Below are positions 11,659 to 24,060 of a stretch of DNA of 64,000 nt, piece after piece (the first letter of the stretch is position 1; each line of letters starts with the position of its first letter). Both the position numbers and the translations under genes were made by a program. Origin of the DNA: Xanthostigma xanthostigma (lineage: Eukaryota > Arthropoda > Insecta > Raphidioptera > Raphidiidae). The notes under the pieces were generated by a model that saw only the letters and a program-made list of their open reading frames with translations, searched no databases and had not been told where the DNA came from. The stretch spans positions 47,642,401-47,706,400 of the forward strand of contig OY754465.1 in assembly GCA_963575645.1 (NCBI GenBank), read 5' to 3'.

Positions 11659-12045
11659 ACTTTTGTGTGCGTTGGATTAAACATGACCTTAGTTGAAGGC
11701 GACATCTAGATAACGGCGAAATTTATTTTCTAGTTTAGTTATTAGTATTTCGTTAGATGACAGCGCGTGACACCTGCTTTGTGTATGCGTTGGATTATAA
11801 CTTGGCTTTTGTTTAAGGCGACAACTAGACGATATAGAGCAAACTGTAGTTACAGGGTAGAATTTAGTTACATGGCGATATTTAGTTATTACAATTTTGT
11901 TAGTTGTCAAGACAAAATAAATTACAGGGCGTTATTTAGTTACTCGAATATTGTTAGTTGACAGAATAAAATTTATTTATAGGGCGATATTTAGTTATTA
12001 GAATTTCGTTAGCTGACATGGCGAAATTTAGTTACTAGAATCTTT
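11659..12045. repeat. Degenerate tandem repeats
   Basis: A block of about 60 bp (GTGCGTTGGATTA ... AAGGCGACATCTAGA, from 11667) recurs about 115 bp further on (from 11785). After it, a unit of about 55-60 bp with GGGCGATATTTAGTTA, TTAGAATTTCGTTAG and TGACAGAATAAAATTTA is repeated four or five times with drift. It is an old tandem array without coding signal. Confidence 0.55.
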
Positions 12046-14036
12046 CGCACATTTATGTTTCACATTTACTAGGCGTCACACGACGGCTCAAATTTTTAAC
12101 CATTTTGACGTTCTATGATTTTTTCGTTAAATAGTACTGTATTCTTGAACGGGGTTCTCTGAAATGATTTGAATAAAATTTAAGCTACATATATACGAAA
12201 ATACTTTAGCAAAATGTACATGAATTGTTTCATTATATCAATACCTTATATTCAAATTAAATTTAAAAAACAATAGAAATATTATACATAAATTTTTGAC
12301 ATTCAAAAACTATATAAAATTTCTAAGAAATGCAATCTTAGAAATCATTTATATTATAGATATCGTATCCTTCGTGATAATAATATTAAGAAAAATCGCA
12401 GGATTGTGGACAAAAATATTAGATTTGCTTAATATACGATGTTTCGTCTATAGATAGACTTTTTCAAGTAGTACCTACATATTATAGAAAATTAAAAACA
12501 AATAATATAATTTGAAATCCTATACACGACACCTAAATTTGTCCGAACACTTTTCAAGACTGTCTATTTATATCTCAAACAATTTAAATTAAGTACCTAT
12601 ATTAATTAAATACAAGGAGTAGCTGTCAGAAATTTTAATCTTCCAAAAATCCCTGATGAGTATTCTACAACATAATTACCAAATTAGTTAAATTACAAAC
12701 AGAAGCATTTTGTGGCAGCATTTTAGCTCGATAATATGTTGAAATTCATATAATCAATAAAAAGCTCGAGGTTTACCGGCATTTGTTACCGTTAACAAGA
12801 TGTCTTGTATCTCTCCAAGTCGGCAAGTCTACTTGTGAAGTAGGTTTCGAAACAGATCAACGAAGTCTGTCCACATCTACTTCTAAAATATTGTCTTTCT
12901 CACTTTAATTAAGGTTACGAAAATTTAAGTCGAAGTAACATTATTTTGCTTAAAGGCTTGGTGAGTTTTTTCACCGCCAAAAATCAAGAAGGGTAATCCA
13001 TTCAGAATCTGTGTGGCCAGAGCGAAAAATAACACACTCTGGAGAAATTTTGGAATTCATTGGATAAAAGTTATATAATTATGAATACATTACACAGATC
13101 TAGAAACTGTAATATAGTTAGTATTTATGAGACTAGGATATCATAGGGAGGCAAAGTAAAACTGACTTGGAAGTCCATTCATAAGGCAAAGAAAGCATAT
13201 AGAAAGGCAGTAACAAAACCGGCTTCAATACAGGTTTTCCATACCCTGGAGCAGGGAACTAGGAACAAAATTAAGTGTTATTCTTTTATACCGTCTCCAT
13301 CTCTACCACAGATAGTCTGCTAACTGTTAAGCATTTGCAGATATCACAATTTATTCAAGGTTGGCTTGGGACACAAAAAGTTACTGGAAAAAACGTATCT
13401 AGCAGAGCCCGATTCATACGACTTTTGAGAATTATAAATATTTTTTTTAATGAGGGGTTAAAACCAGCCCACCAGGAATTCTTCAAGTACTCCTTACGGC
13501 CAGGTCGAAACAGCCACAATTATATTGGAACCACAGTACAAGTGCACACATACTTTTTATAGCGCAAATAGAAATTGTAAACCTAAGACTTATAAACATG
13601 AGAATATCGATAAAAATAAATTAAAAATTGGGTTGTCCACAACACATGTATTGTTGCCTTTAACTGGTGGTTGTTCATGTATTGTTGTCTTGAGCTGGCA
13701 GGATCGCCATGTATTGTTGGTGGTTGTTCAGGTTCTTTTTGAGTTAGTAATACTTTTAATTTGGTTTAATTAATATTTATTTACAATCACCAACGTCGAC
13801 ATATGCCAGCTTCCGTTGGCATAGCGACCGCAGGTCCACTACATAACTTCCTCTTTCCCTCCAAATATACATATATTTATATCATTCAATATTAAAACCT
13901 CGCGTTATTAACTAGAACGATTATTACTAATCGTTTAAATTAACATACCTTGCAGTTATACATTTCAAATGATATTTAAGTATGTATCCACTAAAATATT
14001 GCTTTTCAACCTGTACCTAGATACAATTCTAAATTG
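12046..14036. other. A+T-rich stretch without recognisable gene
   Basis: Frames of up to 95 codons near 13275-13773 show no known domain. A CATGTATTGTTG motif repeats three times at 13643-13720, and nothing else stands out. Confidence 0.5.
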
Positions 14037-14140
14037 GAATCCTGAATCAGGATTTTCGAATGTTTTGTGGAGCGAAAGAAATACAGGAATAAAATGTTCT
14101 TGTGGCTTAACAACCATTCGAAAATCCTGATTCAGGATAA
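14037..14140. mobile_element. Small MITE-like inverted repeat
   Basis: ATCCTGAATCAGGATTTTCG and its inverse CGAAAATCCTGATTCAGGAT bound a 50-bp centre. Each arm is about 27 bp and is itself built on the palindrome TCCTGAATCAGGA. No transposase is present. Confidence 0.55.
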
Positions 14141-14951
14141 CAATTCGAAATTCAATGTACTACAGTTCTTTCAACCGAAGAGAATTATTATAGTACTCTT
14201 TTTGCTCAATATGACTTCTCGGGTTCCATAGTTACGTCGCCATCACAGCGAATGCATGTAGTACACTAGAACAGACTAACATATCGATTGGTCATGTCAG
14301 CGTAGTATACAAAACCAATGTGGAAGTTTAGCACATTTGCGGCGTTAACACAGGAACTAAGCAATTAATCAGATACACACAGCTGAGACTTTAACAGGTT
14401 TTAAAGTGAATTACACGAACATAGTTTGAAAACTTAATTGTTCGAAGTTCGATTCTTTGTTCTAATTATTATTAATACCTAATAATTGCAGTCATCTATA
14501 AAATATTTATTCACATAATAGTCTTTGTGCGTTTCTTGAAGCGTTATACTTTTCATTAAAAAGGACATTCTATTTGTTTATATCACTTAAAAAAATAATA
14601 ACTAAATAATGTGGAATGTTTAAATGGTGAAAAATGTACTTATAACTGAAGAAATGTTTTTCCCTGCGGTTGAGAGCACATAGTTATCAGAAGACGTTCG
14701 CTACATGATTTTATACCAGTAGTTTTTATGAAGTTTATTTATCAAGTAAAGACATTGTAAACACTACATCTATATTCTATATCTGTCTGTTTTGATGTGA
14801 AACTTAAAATATTGTGAAAGATTTTTTTTAGAACTTAGAGACGCGTGGCAATTTCAACTCTATGTGTCGAACAAGATTTAATTTTGGGAAAATTATAGTA
14901 TTGTTAAATTGTCTGCCGAAATTTTCTTGAGTTTAGACACTAGTAATATTA

Positions 14952-15100
14952 AGTTCGTTCCAAGCAGCCAGCGAACGGTTTCGAAACCGTCACCCGCATG
15001 CGCAGTAGGTAAAACGAAGCTGTTAGTGGCGATTTTAGAACACGTTTGCGCATACGGATGACGATTTCGAAACCGTTCGCTGGCTGCTTGGAATGAACCT
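14952..15100. mobile_element. 149-bp MITE with about 38-bp inverted repeats
   Basis: The left arm AGTTCGTTCCAAGCAGCCAG continues GCGAACGGTTTCGAAACCG. The right arm is the near-exact inverse, ending GCTTGGAATGAACCT. The motif ATTA flanks both sides (14948-14951 and 15101-15104) and may be a target duplication. The superfamily is undetermined. Confidence 0.65.
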
Positions 15101-15973
15101 ATTATGCACAATGTATTTCTCGAAATGATAATTTTAAGTATAGGTATAGGATGAAAACCTTTTCCAACTTCACTTGACATTTCCAAGGCACAGTAAACGA
15201 TTTGTTTTATTTTCATTGATCCGAGCATACAGTATTACAGACATCGAAAAAGAAAAGAATTATAGATACTTTTGATATACAATATACATATAATAACAAC
15301 TTTTGACAATATACAAAACCTTAGATGACTTAACGACATTTCTTCTAAATTAGTAAAATAAAATGTTTACATATATTAGACATATTTGGCGATTTTGGTC
15401 GTCGAAAATGGTTACGAGCTTCTGGACTATAAACTTATTAACTCAATGAAAATAAAAGAATATAAAATCAAAACATCGATAAGTGTTTTATTTGTTTATC
15501 ATGGTAAAATGCCAACTACAAAATCTAAAAAATTAAAGTTGATGGTGTAATTTTGTTTTGTAAAAAAATACAGAGTGATTACGATGCTACAATTTTATTT
15601 TACTTTAACAGTTTTCAAACATCTTTAACTTTTTACAGAAGAGGTAAATTATACAACCATCTGAGAAAGAAAGTTGGAAAAGAGTTTAAAAGAAAGTAAC
15701 AGTAAATCATTTAAAGTTTTTTCTCTCTTTTAATGAAATTAGCAAAAAAAGGTTGTATTCAATCAACGCTTAAAAACTGACATGCACTTAAATATTATCT
15801 GGTAAATGAATTCTTTTTAAAACTTTTGCATATTTTTTCCTACCAGCCTGCTATTACTGCCATTACTAAACTAAAAACTTAAAAAAAACAACTATTATTT
15901 TTTTGAAAGCTGCTAGTTAATAAAAATGTTACATAATTATTTTCAATTCTAAATGCTTTAAAAATATAGAAGA
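15101..15973. other. A+T-rich stretch, nothing recognised
   Basis: No reading frame, RNA motif or repeat boundary is supportable. Confidence 0.5.
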
Positions 15974-16305
15974 CTAGCGGTCCCGCCCGGTTTCACCCGG
16001 GTGCAATAGAACGAATGGGGGGGAGGAACGTGAGTACGCACATTCATCTTAGTTTACCGAGATGAATGTTGTGTCCAAATTTCATGATGATCGGAGTTAC
16101 CATTCAAAAGTTTTTGTCGGACGGACAAATTTTGAGTTACATTTTGTAACATTTTTCATTGATGCTCCGCTCCTATTAGTCGTAGCGTGATATTATATAG
16201 CCTATAGTGTTCCTCGATAAATGGGCTATGCAACAAATTTCATGAGTAAATCCTGGGATTAACGCGTTAACAAACAAACTCTTCAGCTTTATATATTAAT
16301 ATAGA
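15974..16305 (-). mobile_element. Helitron-like non-autonomous element (332 bp)
   Basis: On the minus strand it runs from A|TCTATATTAATATATAAAGC to ACCGGGCGGGACCGCTAG|T. The 3' end thus has the Helitron CTAG before T, preceded by a short hairpin CCCGGGTGAAACCGGGCGGG. A partial sister copy lies at 25571-25723 and relatives at 44993-45362 and 56533-56632. It encodes nothing. Confidence 0.7.
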
Positions 16306-17638
16306 TATATAGAAAAGTGGATTTATCTTCAAATGCCAGATTTTGTTCTCAATGCTGCGGTTCCAGATCAACATACTTATTGCATTCTGTTATGGCGCTG
16401 TACAATGCTAAAATTAACAGCACTGTTAAATCTTTGTCTCGCTTCATCTTATGTGATGTTAAATTTGTTAAAAAGTGACAAAAAATTGGAAAAATGCTCA
16501 TTTGACACAATGTTATAAATTGCGGTCACATACCCAGCGAATACAGAAAAGCATCACTTATCCACTAGTATTTGCATATTATTATTTTATTAACACCTTA
16601 TATACCGCAGTGCATACCCTCAACGCATTTAAATTTCGAAGTTTAACCCTAGATTAGGTTTGTGCAATTCTCTAATTAAAAACTGTAAAATTACTTGTTT
16701 GCGTTTACATCGATCGTAAAAGAGAAGCGTTATTTTAATATAAACGCTTTTGGTTATTTAAATTTTATTGTTTTATGCAAATTTTTTCTCCGGCCTCATA
16801 ATTGATTCTGGCGTGTGTGTTGTGTATGTGTGTGTGTTTTTGTTCACATTGGTCATATATTTGGAGCTCTATATAAGAAATAAATCACCACTATTTTTGT
16901 CCGTCTCTAGAGACCCAGCTCTATGTAATTCACCAGCCCATTTTTTCCCACTTCTTTTAAGAACGCAGCCTTACAATGTGACAAACTCTCTTTTCCTCGG
17001 ATACCGGATGATCGGTTTTATAAGTGTCCCTCAATTTTTTTATTTTTGTTTATATACATATAATCGATTGTTATATGTATAAGTAGATATATAAACATTT
17101 ACAAAAATGGTGCCATAGTATATAAGAGAGAGAAGTTTTGGTCCGACCCCTAGGTTCCGCCATCCGACCGACACCAATAGTGTAAGTGCCTTGTGGCAAA
17201 TACACTAAAAATGGTTGAAATCAACATTATGTTGAAGGGATAACCGTCTCACTTGAAATGCATTACACGTTTACCGACGCCATTTATAGACGGCAGCATT
17301 TATACACATTATGATTTCGCAAAGAATGTTTATTCATCAAAAAAGAGCACTCAGTATAGAGTGAGAGGCACGTATATGCAAGAGTAGTACGGCGTGCGGA
17401 GTTACAGGCGCCTGATAAAGGAAGTTCGCTCAATGGAATAATAGTGTCAAGGGTCAGAAGTTCGATTCACCATTGTGTAACCCTGCTAGACGGTCTGACA
17501 GTCTGCAAACTCCTTAAAACACGATACAGAAGTACTCGCTATCAAACTTTCAATTGAATTATTGCCTCGTAATCAAAACGATATTGGGAGTATATTACAG
17601 GTTTCAGCACAAAGGTTGTGCGTACATGCAAAAGCTAC
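16306..17638. other. A+T-rich stretch without recognisable gene
   Basis: Contains a GT-rich run at 16811-16840. Around 17430-17500 there is a weak tRNA-like B-box sequence (AAGTTCGATTC at 17459). A frame of 104 codons at 16768-17082 has no family resemblance. The last 8 bp (AAAGCTAC) are the left target duplication of the next element. Confidence 0.5.
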
Positions 17639-18173
17639 TAGGCTTGGGTAACTCAGATCTGAACCGGTTCAAAGAGCCGGCTCCGACAGAAGATCCGTGA
17701 GAGCCGGCTCACTTTTTTATGAGCCGACGGATCAACGGATCCGCATAACTCAGTGAAACACTTAACACACAGAAGCAATAAGTATCTATCAGCTCAAATG
17801 ACTCATGCATCATAATCTATCTATCTATCTAATATGTCTGGCTATGGTACACACTATACGCACAGACGGTACAATGTTTTACGTAAGTCACAACTATTTA
17901 AGGTATTGTATTGCATATTGTAATATGCTTTCTGTAACATAGCAAGTAGCAACCTGTAAAACCCCGCCTTATAATATGTGAGTCAGTCACTGCATAATAT
18001 TAGGTGATTTGATTGACTTGACTCAACTAACTCAGTTGGCTCAGTGGCTCAGTTGACTCGAATAACATATTCAGAACTCGGCTCTTTTTGAACCGGCTCA
18101 GGGAGCCGGCTCACATACGGGATCCAGATGCAAAGATGCAGATCACTAAAAAGACCCGTTTATCCCATCTCTA
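17639..18173. mobile_element. Non-autonomous hAT-type transposon (535 bp) with 8-bp target duplication
   Basis: The element starts TAGGCTTGGGTAACTC and ends GTTTATCCCATCTCTA, imperfect inverted ends of the TAGRG.TGGG kind used by hAT transposons. It is flanked by exact 8-bp copies of AAAGCTAC (17631-17638 and 18174-18181), the duplication length made by hAT transposases. Subterminal repeats GAACCGG, GAGCCGGCTC and AACTCAG recur near both ends, as expected for transposase binding sites. It has no transposase frame, so it is a deletion derivative or MITE. Confidence 0.8.
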
Positions 18174-18181
18174 AAAGCTAC

Positions 18182-19389
18182 TGTATTTTTTAAAAATTAA
18201 TTTAGTTAGTCGCAAACACTGGGATCAGTTCCATGCTTCTAGTGATGTGCCAAATGAACGTAAAACTGCAGTTTATAAAAATTAAACTATTGAACACATT
18301 TCATTGAATTTAAATATTGTTCTACTCGGATAGTAAAAGAAGTGAATAAAATTGCGATCTGTAGAGAGCGGACGTACGTACGTGCATACGTACAGACCAA
18401 CCGACAAATGCTATTCGTGATTTTCAATTACAATTTTAGTAGGAACTATGAACTCGAATCGGTCTAAAAATGGTTCTGTTTCATAAAACAGTATCTCCCC
18501 TTTCCGAAAAGCTACAATTTGAATGGATTTCGTGTGAAATTAACATATATATAAATTCTTGTATGAACTAAAGTCAGCTCTGATGCGCAAAGCGATAATA
18601 GAGCACATACTGCTAGTTTAGCGGTATGTGCAATATATTATTCGACATTTACTTCCACGAAGACTACAATGCCGCAAGCGGGCGTTAGACCAGGATTTAA
18701 CTGCTTTGTTATTATTGTTTTAAATCGCGGAGCCTGTTAATATGGCAGAGACTAAATTTAATCACGCTAAAGAAAGATAACTTAAAACGTGCGCACCTTT
18801 TTTTAAAAATAAGACATTTCTATTGTAAATTGCTTATATAGGAGTTATTTATTTGAAATCAATAGCTGTTATGCCAGTTTATGTTTTAGAAGGTTTGACA
18901 GCTTATGAAATGTAAACAAAAGTAATAATAATTTGATATCTGAAAACTTGAAATATTTCTGTGAAAAGTGTGGATTGCTCGTATAATCATTTTAGGGATT
19001 TCCTCTTTGAAGGAGTTCATATTGTGGCTTGAATGAATTACTTTGATCATAAATAAACACAAGTCGCCCTTCGCGGCGGTTCCTTTTATCTCCGGCGTGT
19101 TTCATTATCGAATCGTTTTTATTCTCGTTGAGACACAAAACGATGCTTTCAAAGATTTAAAGAACATCTACATAGTAATTATGGTAACATAATAGAAGTG
19201 TGTGGCGGCATTTTAACTGTATAATCTGTACTTGAAATGTGAAACTAGATTTTAAAATACACCGTGTACTAAAAAGTTCGACATTACACACACCCAGGCC
19301 TTTTGCTGCTTTTCTTCAGGTATCCAAAATGAAAAATAATAAGTAAACAATTTTAAAAGGTTCATTGTTTTAGCTCTCTCCTACATTTT
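18182..19389. other. A+T-rich stretch, nothing recognised
   Basis: There are no supportable frames or terminal repeats. ACGTACGTACGTGCATACGT at 18373-18392 is a short alternating purine-pyrimidine run. Confidence 0.5.
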
Positions 19390-20035
19390 GCCATTTTTTT
19401 GACTTTTTAACTTCTTCACGAACATTTCTTCTCCAGGATATTTTTAATCTTCCACTTTTACGATATCCCCGTAGGTTCCAATCCAGGACTCTTTTCGCTA
19501 TGTCGTCATTTGTCTTTTGTAGCGTGTGTCCTATCCAAATCTATTTCCTACGTTATCCAGATTTCCTGAAGACATACATGTTTCCAAAGTTCGCTGTTCG
19601 AGAGTGTTCTTAGCATGTCACCTTGAGGATTTGGAAATTTGGTTATGAAGATTTGCAGTTTAGTTCTTCCTTACTTTTCAGGTTTCAGATCCACACAGAA
19701 GGACCGATTTGATGAGTTAAAAATACATAACTTTAATCTTTCAAAAATCATGTTTGAGTGCCAAATGTGATTTAAACTTTCGAACGCTTGGGATTTTTTT
19801 TTGATTCTGATGTCTATATCTACGTCTATCCCTGTATCATTTCTGATTATATTGGCTAGATAGCAAAATTCTTCCACTGCTTTAACAGGTATATTACTAG
19901 CTGTTGTCAACTCACCTTACCAACTTTCATAGCGACTGTCTTATTTATATTGATACGAAGTCCTGCGACTTCTGCCTGTTCCACGAGAAAATCTAATTTT
20001 GCTTGCATATCCGCGCTATTAGTTGCCAAAAGACA
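19390..20035 (-). pseudogene. RTE-like LINE reverse-transcriptase remnant (3' part)
   Basis: Minus-strand frames, read in order, give the C-terminal portion of a non-LTR reverse transcriptase. First comes NSADMQAKLDFLVEQAEVAG followed by RIN, then a segment EEFCYLANIIRND in the 19671-19910 frame (F.YLG.II type). Last comes GHTLQKTNDDIAKR with LDWN and GRLKISWRR, the C-terminal signature common in RTE-clade proteins. The pieces lie in different frames with intervening stops, so it is a decayed pseudogene. The 5' end, with the endonuclease and most of the reverse transcriptase, is missing, as is usual for 5'-truncated LINE copies. The clade call rests on motif resemblance only. Confidence 0.7.
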
Positions 20036-20060
20036 AATAATTGGTTTACATAATTATTTA

Positions 20061-20635
20061 TCTTTATATATAAAAATTACGTGTCACATGTTTGTCCGCG
20101 ATGAACTCCTAAACTACTGAACCGATTTTAAATTTGATTTGCACACCGTGTGCAATTCGACCCAACTTGAAAGATAGGATAGCTTACATTTCAATTTATA
20201 GTCGCAATATTATTTTATTGCAAATTATTTGTCTATTCCTTGACAGTCATAATTATCTGTTGACTGGATTGAGTGAATATTCAATAGATGGTGCAACGTT
20301 TCATATAAGCTAGCACGACGGCGCAGACGGAGTGCTCAACTCCAAAGGATTCTAACAGATGGCGATACCTGTTGACTGGATTGAGTGAATATTCAATAGA
20401 TGGCGCAACGTTTCATATAAGCTACAATTCAATAGCATAACCACCACGTGTTGCTGAGGTTGAGGTATCGAGCACGATGGCGCAGCCGGAGTGCTGGACA
20501 TACACACATATACGCCCATGTATATTTTAAAATAAATAAAATAGATAGATAGATAGATAGATGTTCCAATTAAATTGTTTTATTATTTCACTTTATACGT
20601 AGCGAAGCACGTACAGGGACGCTAGTTTATATATA
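20061..20635 (+). mobile_element. Helitron-like non-autonomous element (575 bp)
   Basis: It runs from A|TCTTTATATATAAAAATTAC to GAAGCACGTACAGGGACGCTAG|T. Inside, a segment GACTGGATTGAGTGAATATTC ... CGTTTCATATAAGCTA is duplicated (about 20250-20315 and 20370-20425). Motifs such as GCACGATGGCGCAGCCGGAG link it to the larger element at 31971-33873. A (GATA)n run lies just before the 3' end (20542-20562), mirrored by (CTAT)n in the sister copy. Confidence 0.7.
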
Positions 20636-21698
20636 AGGAATAATGCGCACTGTTCAAAACTATCAATTTTTCGAAGGCTGTTCATGGACAGTTCGTTTGT
20701 TACATTTCATTTTATTTGGTCATAATGCAGTTTTGAATCGGACATTAAAGTGTAGAAACCTTTCAGTCGTCTTTTCTACCCAAATTGTGTTGACTTATGT
20801 ACGTCACTCTCTGCCCAAACAGATGTATCGAAAAGTCGGTAAACGCTCTAACAAATAACTTCTGAAAGTTCGACAAACTGTCAGTACTTAGAGAGCCTAG
20901 CTTATTTTTATAAACTGTCTATTATAATGTATTTGAATGTTTATTTTTCACTGTCCATTTTTGTAAGCTTTTCACTATTGCGTATTTGTAGAAGTATTTA
21001 ATTCAAATTACAATCGCCCTTAAAGATTAAACTACCCACCGTGGACACTTTTTACCTGTGTCCTTTGATAAACAATGTATATGTCGTAGTCACATAGTGA
21101 AATCCGAATAAAACTAAAATTTGTCGAGAATATTACTTACTAAAAAAATATGAGATAATCATATATTTAATAGTTTACTATATGAATCCATTGTCTATCT
21201 ACTCAATGTGCGGTGAGCGAAGGCCACAAAGCGTATCGAAAATATATCTGCGTCTCTTTCTTCGATGTAATTCCCTGATTTCTCCGATGATCTAGGATTG
21301 GTTGATGTACTTGCATTTAATCTAAATAATGTGTCCCTGTTTCAAAAACTTTGTCTTTTTCTATGACGTTAACATAGGCATACCCAGCTTTTGACCCTGC
21401 AGGAGGGAGCAAATTAGAAATTTCTTAAGCCCGTGCTTGTTTTGCCCTCCTGGATACGCTAGTGCTTACGGCGTAAAAAAATGACTGAAGTATATGTTTG
21501 CACCCTAATGGTTCGATTGCGATTTTATTCCTATGCTATTAGTATAGAATAAAAGTATATAGATAGGTATCAAAATAACAAATAATATCAAATCTGTGAT
21601 AAAAAAATGTTAGATAATGAATCAATAGTAGTCAATGGGTTGTTATTATGTTCAGTGGCAAAAGAATAATTTGTTATATAAGAATACATTATATATAT
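20636..21698. other. A+T-rich stretch, nothing recognised
   Basis: Short frames only, without family motifs. No repeat ends were identified. Confidence 0.5.
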
Positions 21699-22134
21699 AA
21701 AAGTGAAGGAAGGTTTTTGGTTGAGGATCATAAAATAAGCTTTACCAGTGTTTCGCTAGTGGCCAACGTTTCGAAAAATTTATTTTCATCTTCACGGCCT
21801 CAAGCTGGTCAAGTAGTGGTAAATTGTTCTAACAGTATACATGTTACATGATCATAATTATTAAATTGTCACGTTTAATTTTTTCACCACGTGACAATTT
21901 TATGAAAATTGAATAAATTTTTTAATTAATTTTTATAATAAGATATGTTTAAAATAATTGTATTAACTCATAATAATTATGATCATGTAACATGTATACT
22001 GTTAGAACAATTTACCACTACTTGACCAGCTTGGGGCCCTGAAGATGAAAATAAATTTTTCGAAACATTGGCCACTAGCGAAACACTGGTAAAGCTTATT
22101 TTATGATCCTCAACCAAAAACCTTCTTTCACTTT
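21699..22134. repeat. 436-bp palindromic repeat of Penelope-like type
   Basis: The arms at about 21699-21862 and 21970-22134 are near-exact inverse copies. They share AAGGTTTTTGGTTGAGGATC, AAGCTTTACCAGTGTTTCGC, and CCTGAAGATGAAAATAAAT followed by TTTTCGAAAC. The last is the CTGAAGAT-hairpin-CGAAAC core found also at 4642, 52951, 55929 and 59025. Inverted terminal-repeat copies of this sort are typical of Penelope-like insertions. The family call is inference. Confidence 0.55.
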
Positions 22135-22288
22135 AATATTCTATTGGATCAACACTACTTTAACTGAATTATATATATATATATATTTTTTTTCTCTTTC
22201 CTATTGTATATACATACATTTTGTAATTATATATGTATATTGTTTTTTTTGTTATGCTAATGGCTTTTGCCGAAGCATTTTTTTCAAA

Positions 22289-22444
22289 ATTAAAAAAAAG
22301 AATAATTCATTACATCAAGTAATTGGTCTTAGTCCATTTAAGGCGGCGTTTGGAAGTGATCCTAAACTTGGCCTTGCATCAACAAATCTTCCACAGCACA
22401 TGATACTGCCAGCAGGTTATAAAATATCTCGGTTTTTCACAATC
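22289..22444 (+). pseudogene. Integrase C-terminal fragment (retroelement or Ginger-like fossil)
   Basis: The frame contains LHQVIGLSPFKAAFGSDPK followed by LGLASTNLPQ. This resembles the stretch after the catalytic core of DDE integrases from Ty3-like or Ginger/KRBA2-type elements (family consensus of the form H....TPYEALFG..P..GL.S..LP). It is an isolated fragment in a longer non-homologous frame, a broken fossil. The exact family cannot be settled from so short a piece. Confidence 0.55.
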
Positions 22445-22449
22445 TGACG

Positions 22450-24060
22450 AATTCCACTATGTGACTACGGCATATACAAGTATCGAGACATAAACATCAA
22501 CACAGCGCCGTTAAAAAATTGTTTTTTTTTTTGTAAAATTTTGGCATCAAAATAAAGGAAAAATAATGTCAATAATAGCGACTGAACTTTACATCAGATT
22601 TGTTGGTCTGAAGAAAAATGTGTTATGATATTTTTATTAAAAATGGGGAGGTAAAAATGCGAAATCTGTGGTAGTATTTAAATTTTATCAAAAAATCAAA
22701 TTTGTATTATTTTGACAAGTTTTTAATGTATCCACGCAATTATTTTTGGTTAATAAAAAAAATACGCACAGTTTTTTTTTCTAATTTGCAACCATGTATT
22801 TCTTTCGATCGATGCGTTTTTATATAACACAAAATCTCAAAACGCATCTATACTACGCTATTTTTATTATGCAGCGTGAGATATTAAAGACGTATACTCC
22901 ACGAGAATTGAAATAAAACACAGATGATAACTTTTCCTATATAATTTCTATTTTATTTGTGTCCCGACGGTGACTATGTTTGAAAATAATTTTTTTCTCA
23001 TTTTCTTAAAAAAATCTTATTACTTGTAACTATTGCCATATCTCACTGTCATTATTAAAGATATACCTACTTATTATTCGAGGTACGTGCAAAAGATGTA
23101 GTGTGTATCTCGAACATAATTCTGTTGTGACTCGTTTTTCTATAATACCACGACTCGTAATTAATAACGGAAAGAAGTAATTATAGTGTGGAGACGTGTT
23201 TCTTCTGTGTTAAATTTTTTGCTATAGTTTTAAGATTACTATTTTTTTCCTAAAATAGTTGTAAAAATTGCATTGTATTTATAGTGAGAACAAAATTCAA
23301 TTGCAAGTCATGTTCCTTACATAAAATATACACGCCGTACGTTCTATCTGCTAAATCATAAATGTATAACTGTCCCTATATACTATAGACGTGAGTTATA
23401 TACTTACTATACTGTACACACTAACTCATAATGTCTTATCATTGATTCAATGTCTATTCATTGTTTTGTTTTATTTCTCTTCATTTCCCACGTTCAATTA
23501 GAAATCGGCGCTATTATTTCTCTAGCATATAATATATTGTCGCCCGAATTGCTTTACATTTTTTGCTCACTGCTTGTCCCCCTTTTATTGTATCGTAGCA
23601 ATATTAAAACTTTTCTAGTCAAGAAGAGACAGGTTTCTGAATATAATTATTTGGCGCAATAGTCCATATGATAATCAAGTATAATCTTTTGTTCGCATTG
23701 TTTTTTAGGTCAGAATATGTTGTCGATTTTACTAAAAAGCTAAATATTTCCGCTAATATTGGAGTGTGTGCTCGGGCTCAAATCACAATATTGATCAAAT
23801 TATTCGGAAATCGGAATATTTTTGTAAGATATACATCGACTGAATTCCTCAAAGAGGAAAATTTTTAGATAAGATGAACGGAGAGCAAAGAGGTACAAAA
23901 CTGGCAGAATTTTCGTAGACAACCCAAATGAAATGCAATATTGCGGTACACTGCATTGATATCAGCTATTATATAGTACCTACGTACATGTAAAAAATGT
24001 AGTATGTATCTCGAAAGTAAAGTAATGCATATTCTAGATACACTTACTACTATTGTCATG
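22450..24060. other. A+T-rich stretch without recognisable gene
   Basis: No domain-bearing frame is present. A motif ATGTAGTGTGTATCTCGAA (23096) reappears as ATGTAGTATGTATCTCGAA (23997), a hint of an old duplication. Confidence 0.5.

Noticed and set aside
13275-13562. 95-codon frame as a gene
   Set aside because: No family motif, no splice-linked neighbours and ordinary length for chance in this composition.
16768-17082. 104-codon frame as a small membrane protein gene
   Set aside because: Its hydrophobic look comes from T-rich DNA. There is no start context, splice signal or homology I recognise.
17430-17500. tRNA gene or SINE head
   Set aside because: AAGTTCGATTC resembles a B box and GCTCAATGG a weak A box, but no cloverleaf or repeat body could be drawn.
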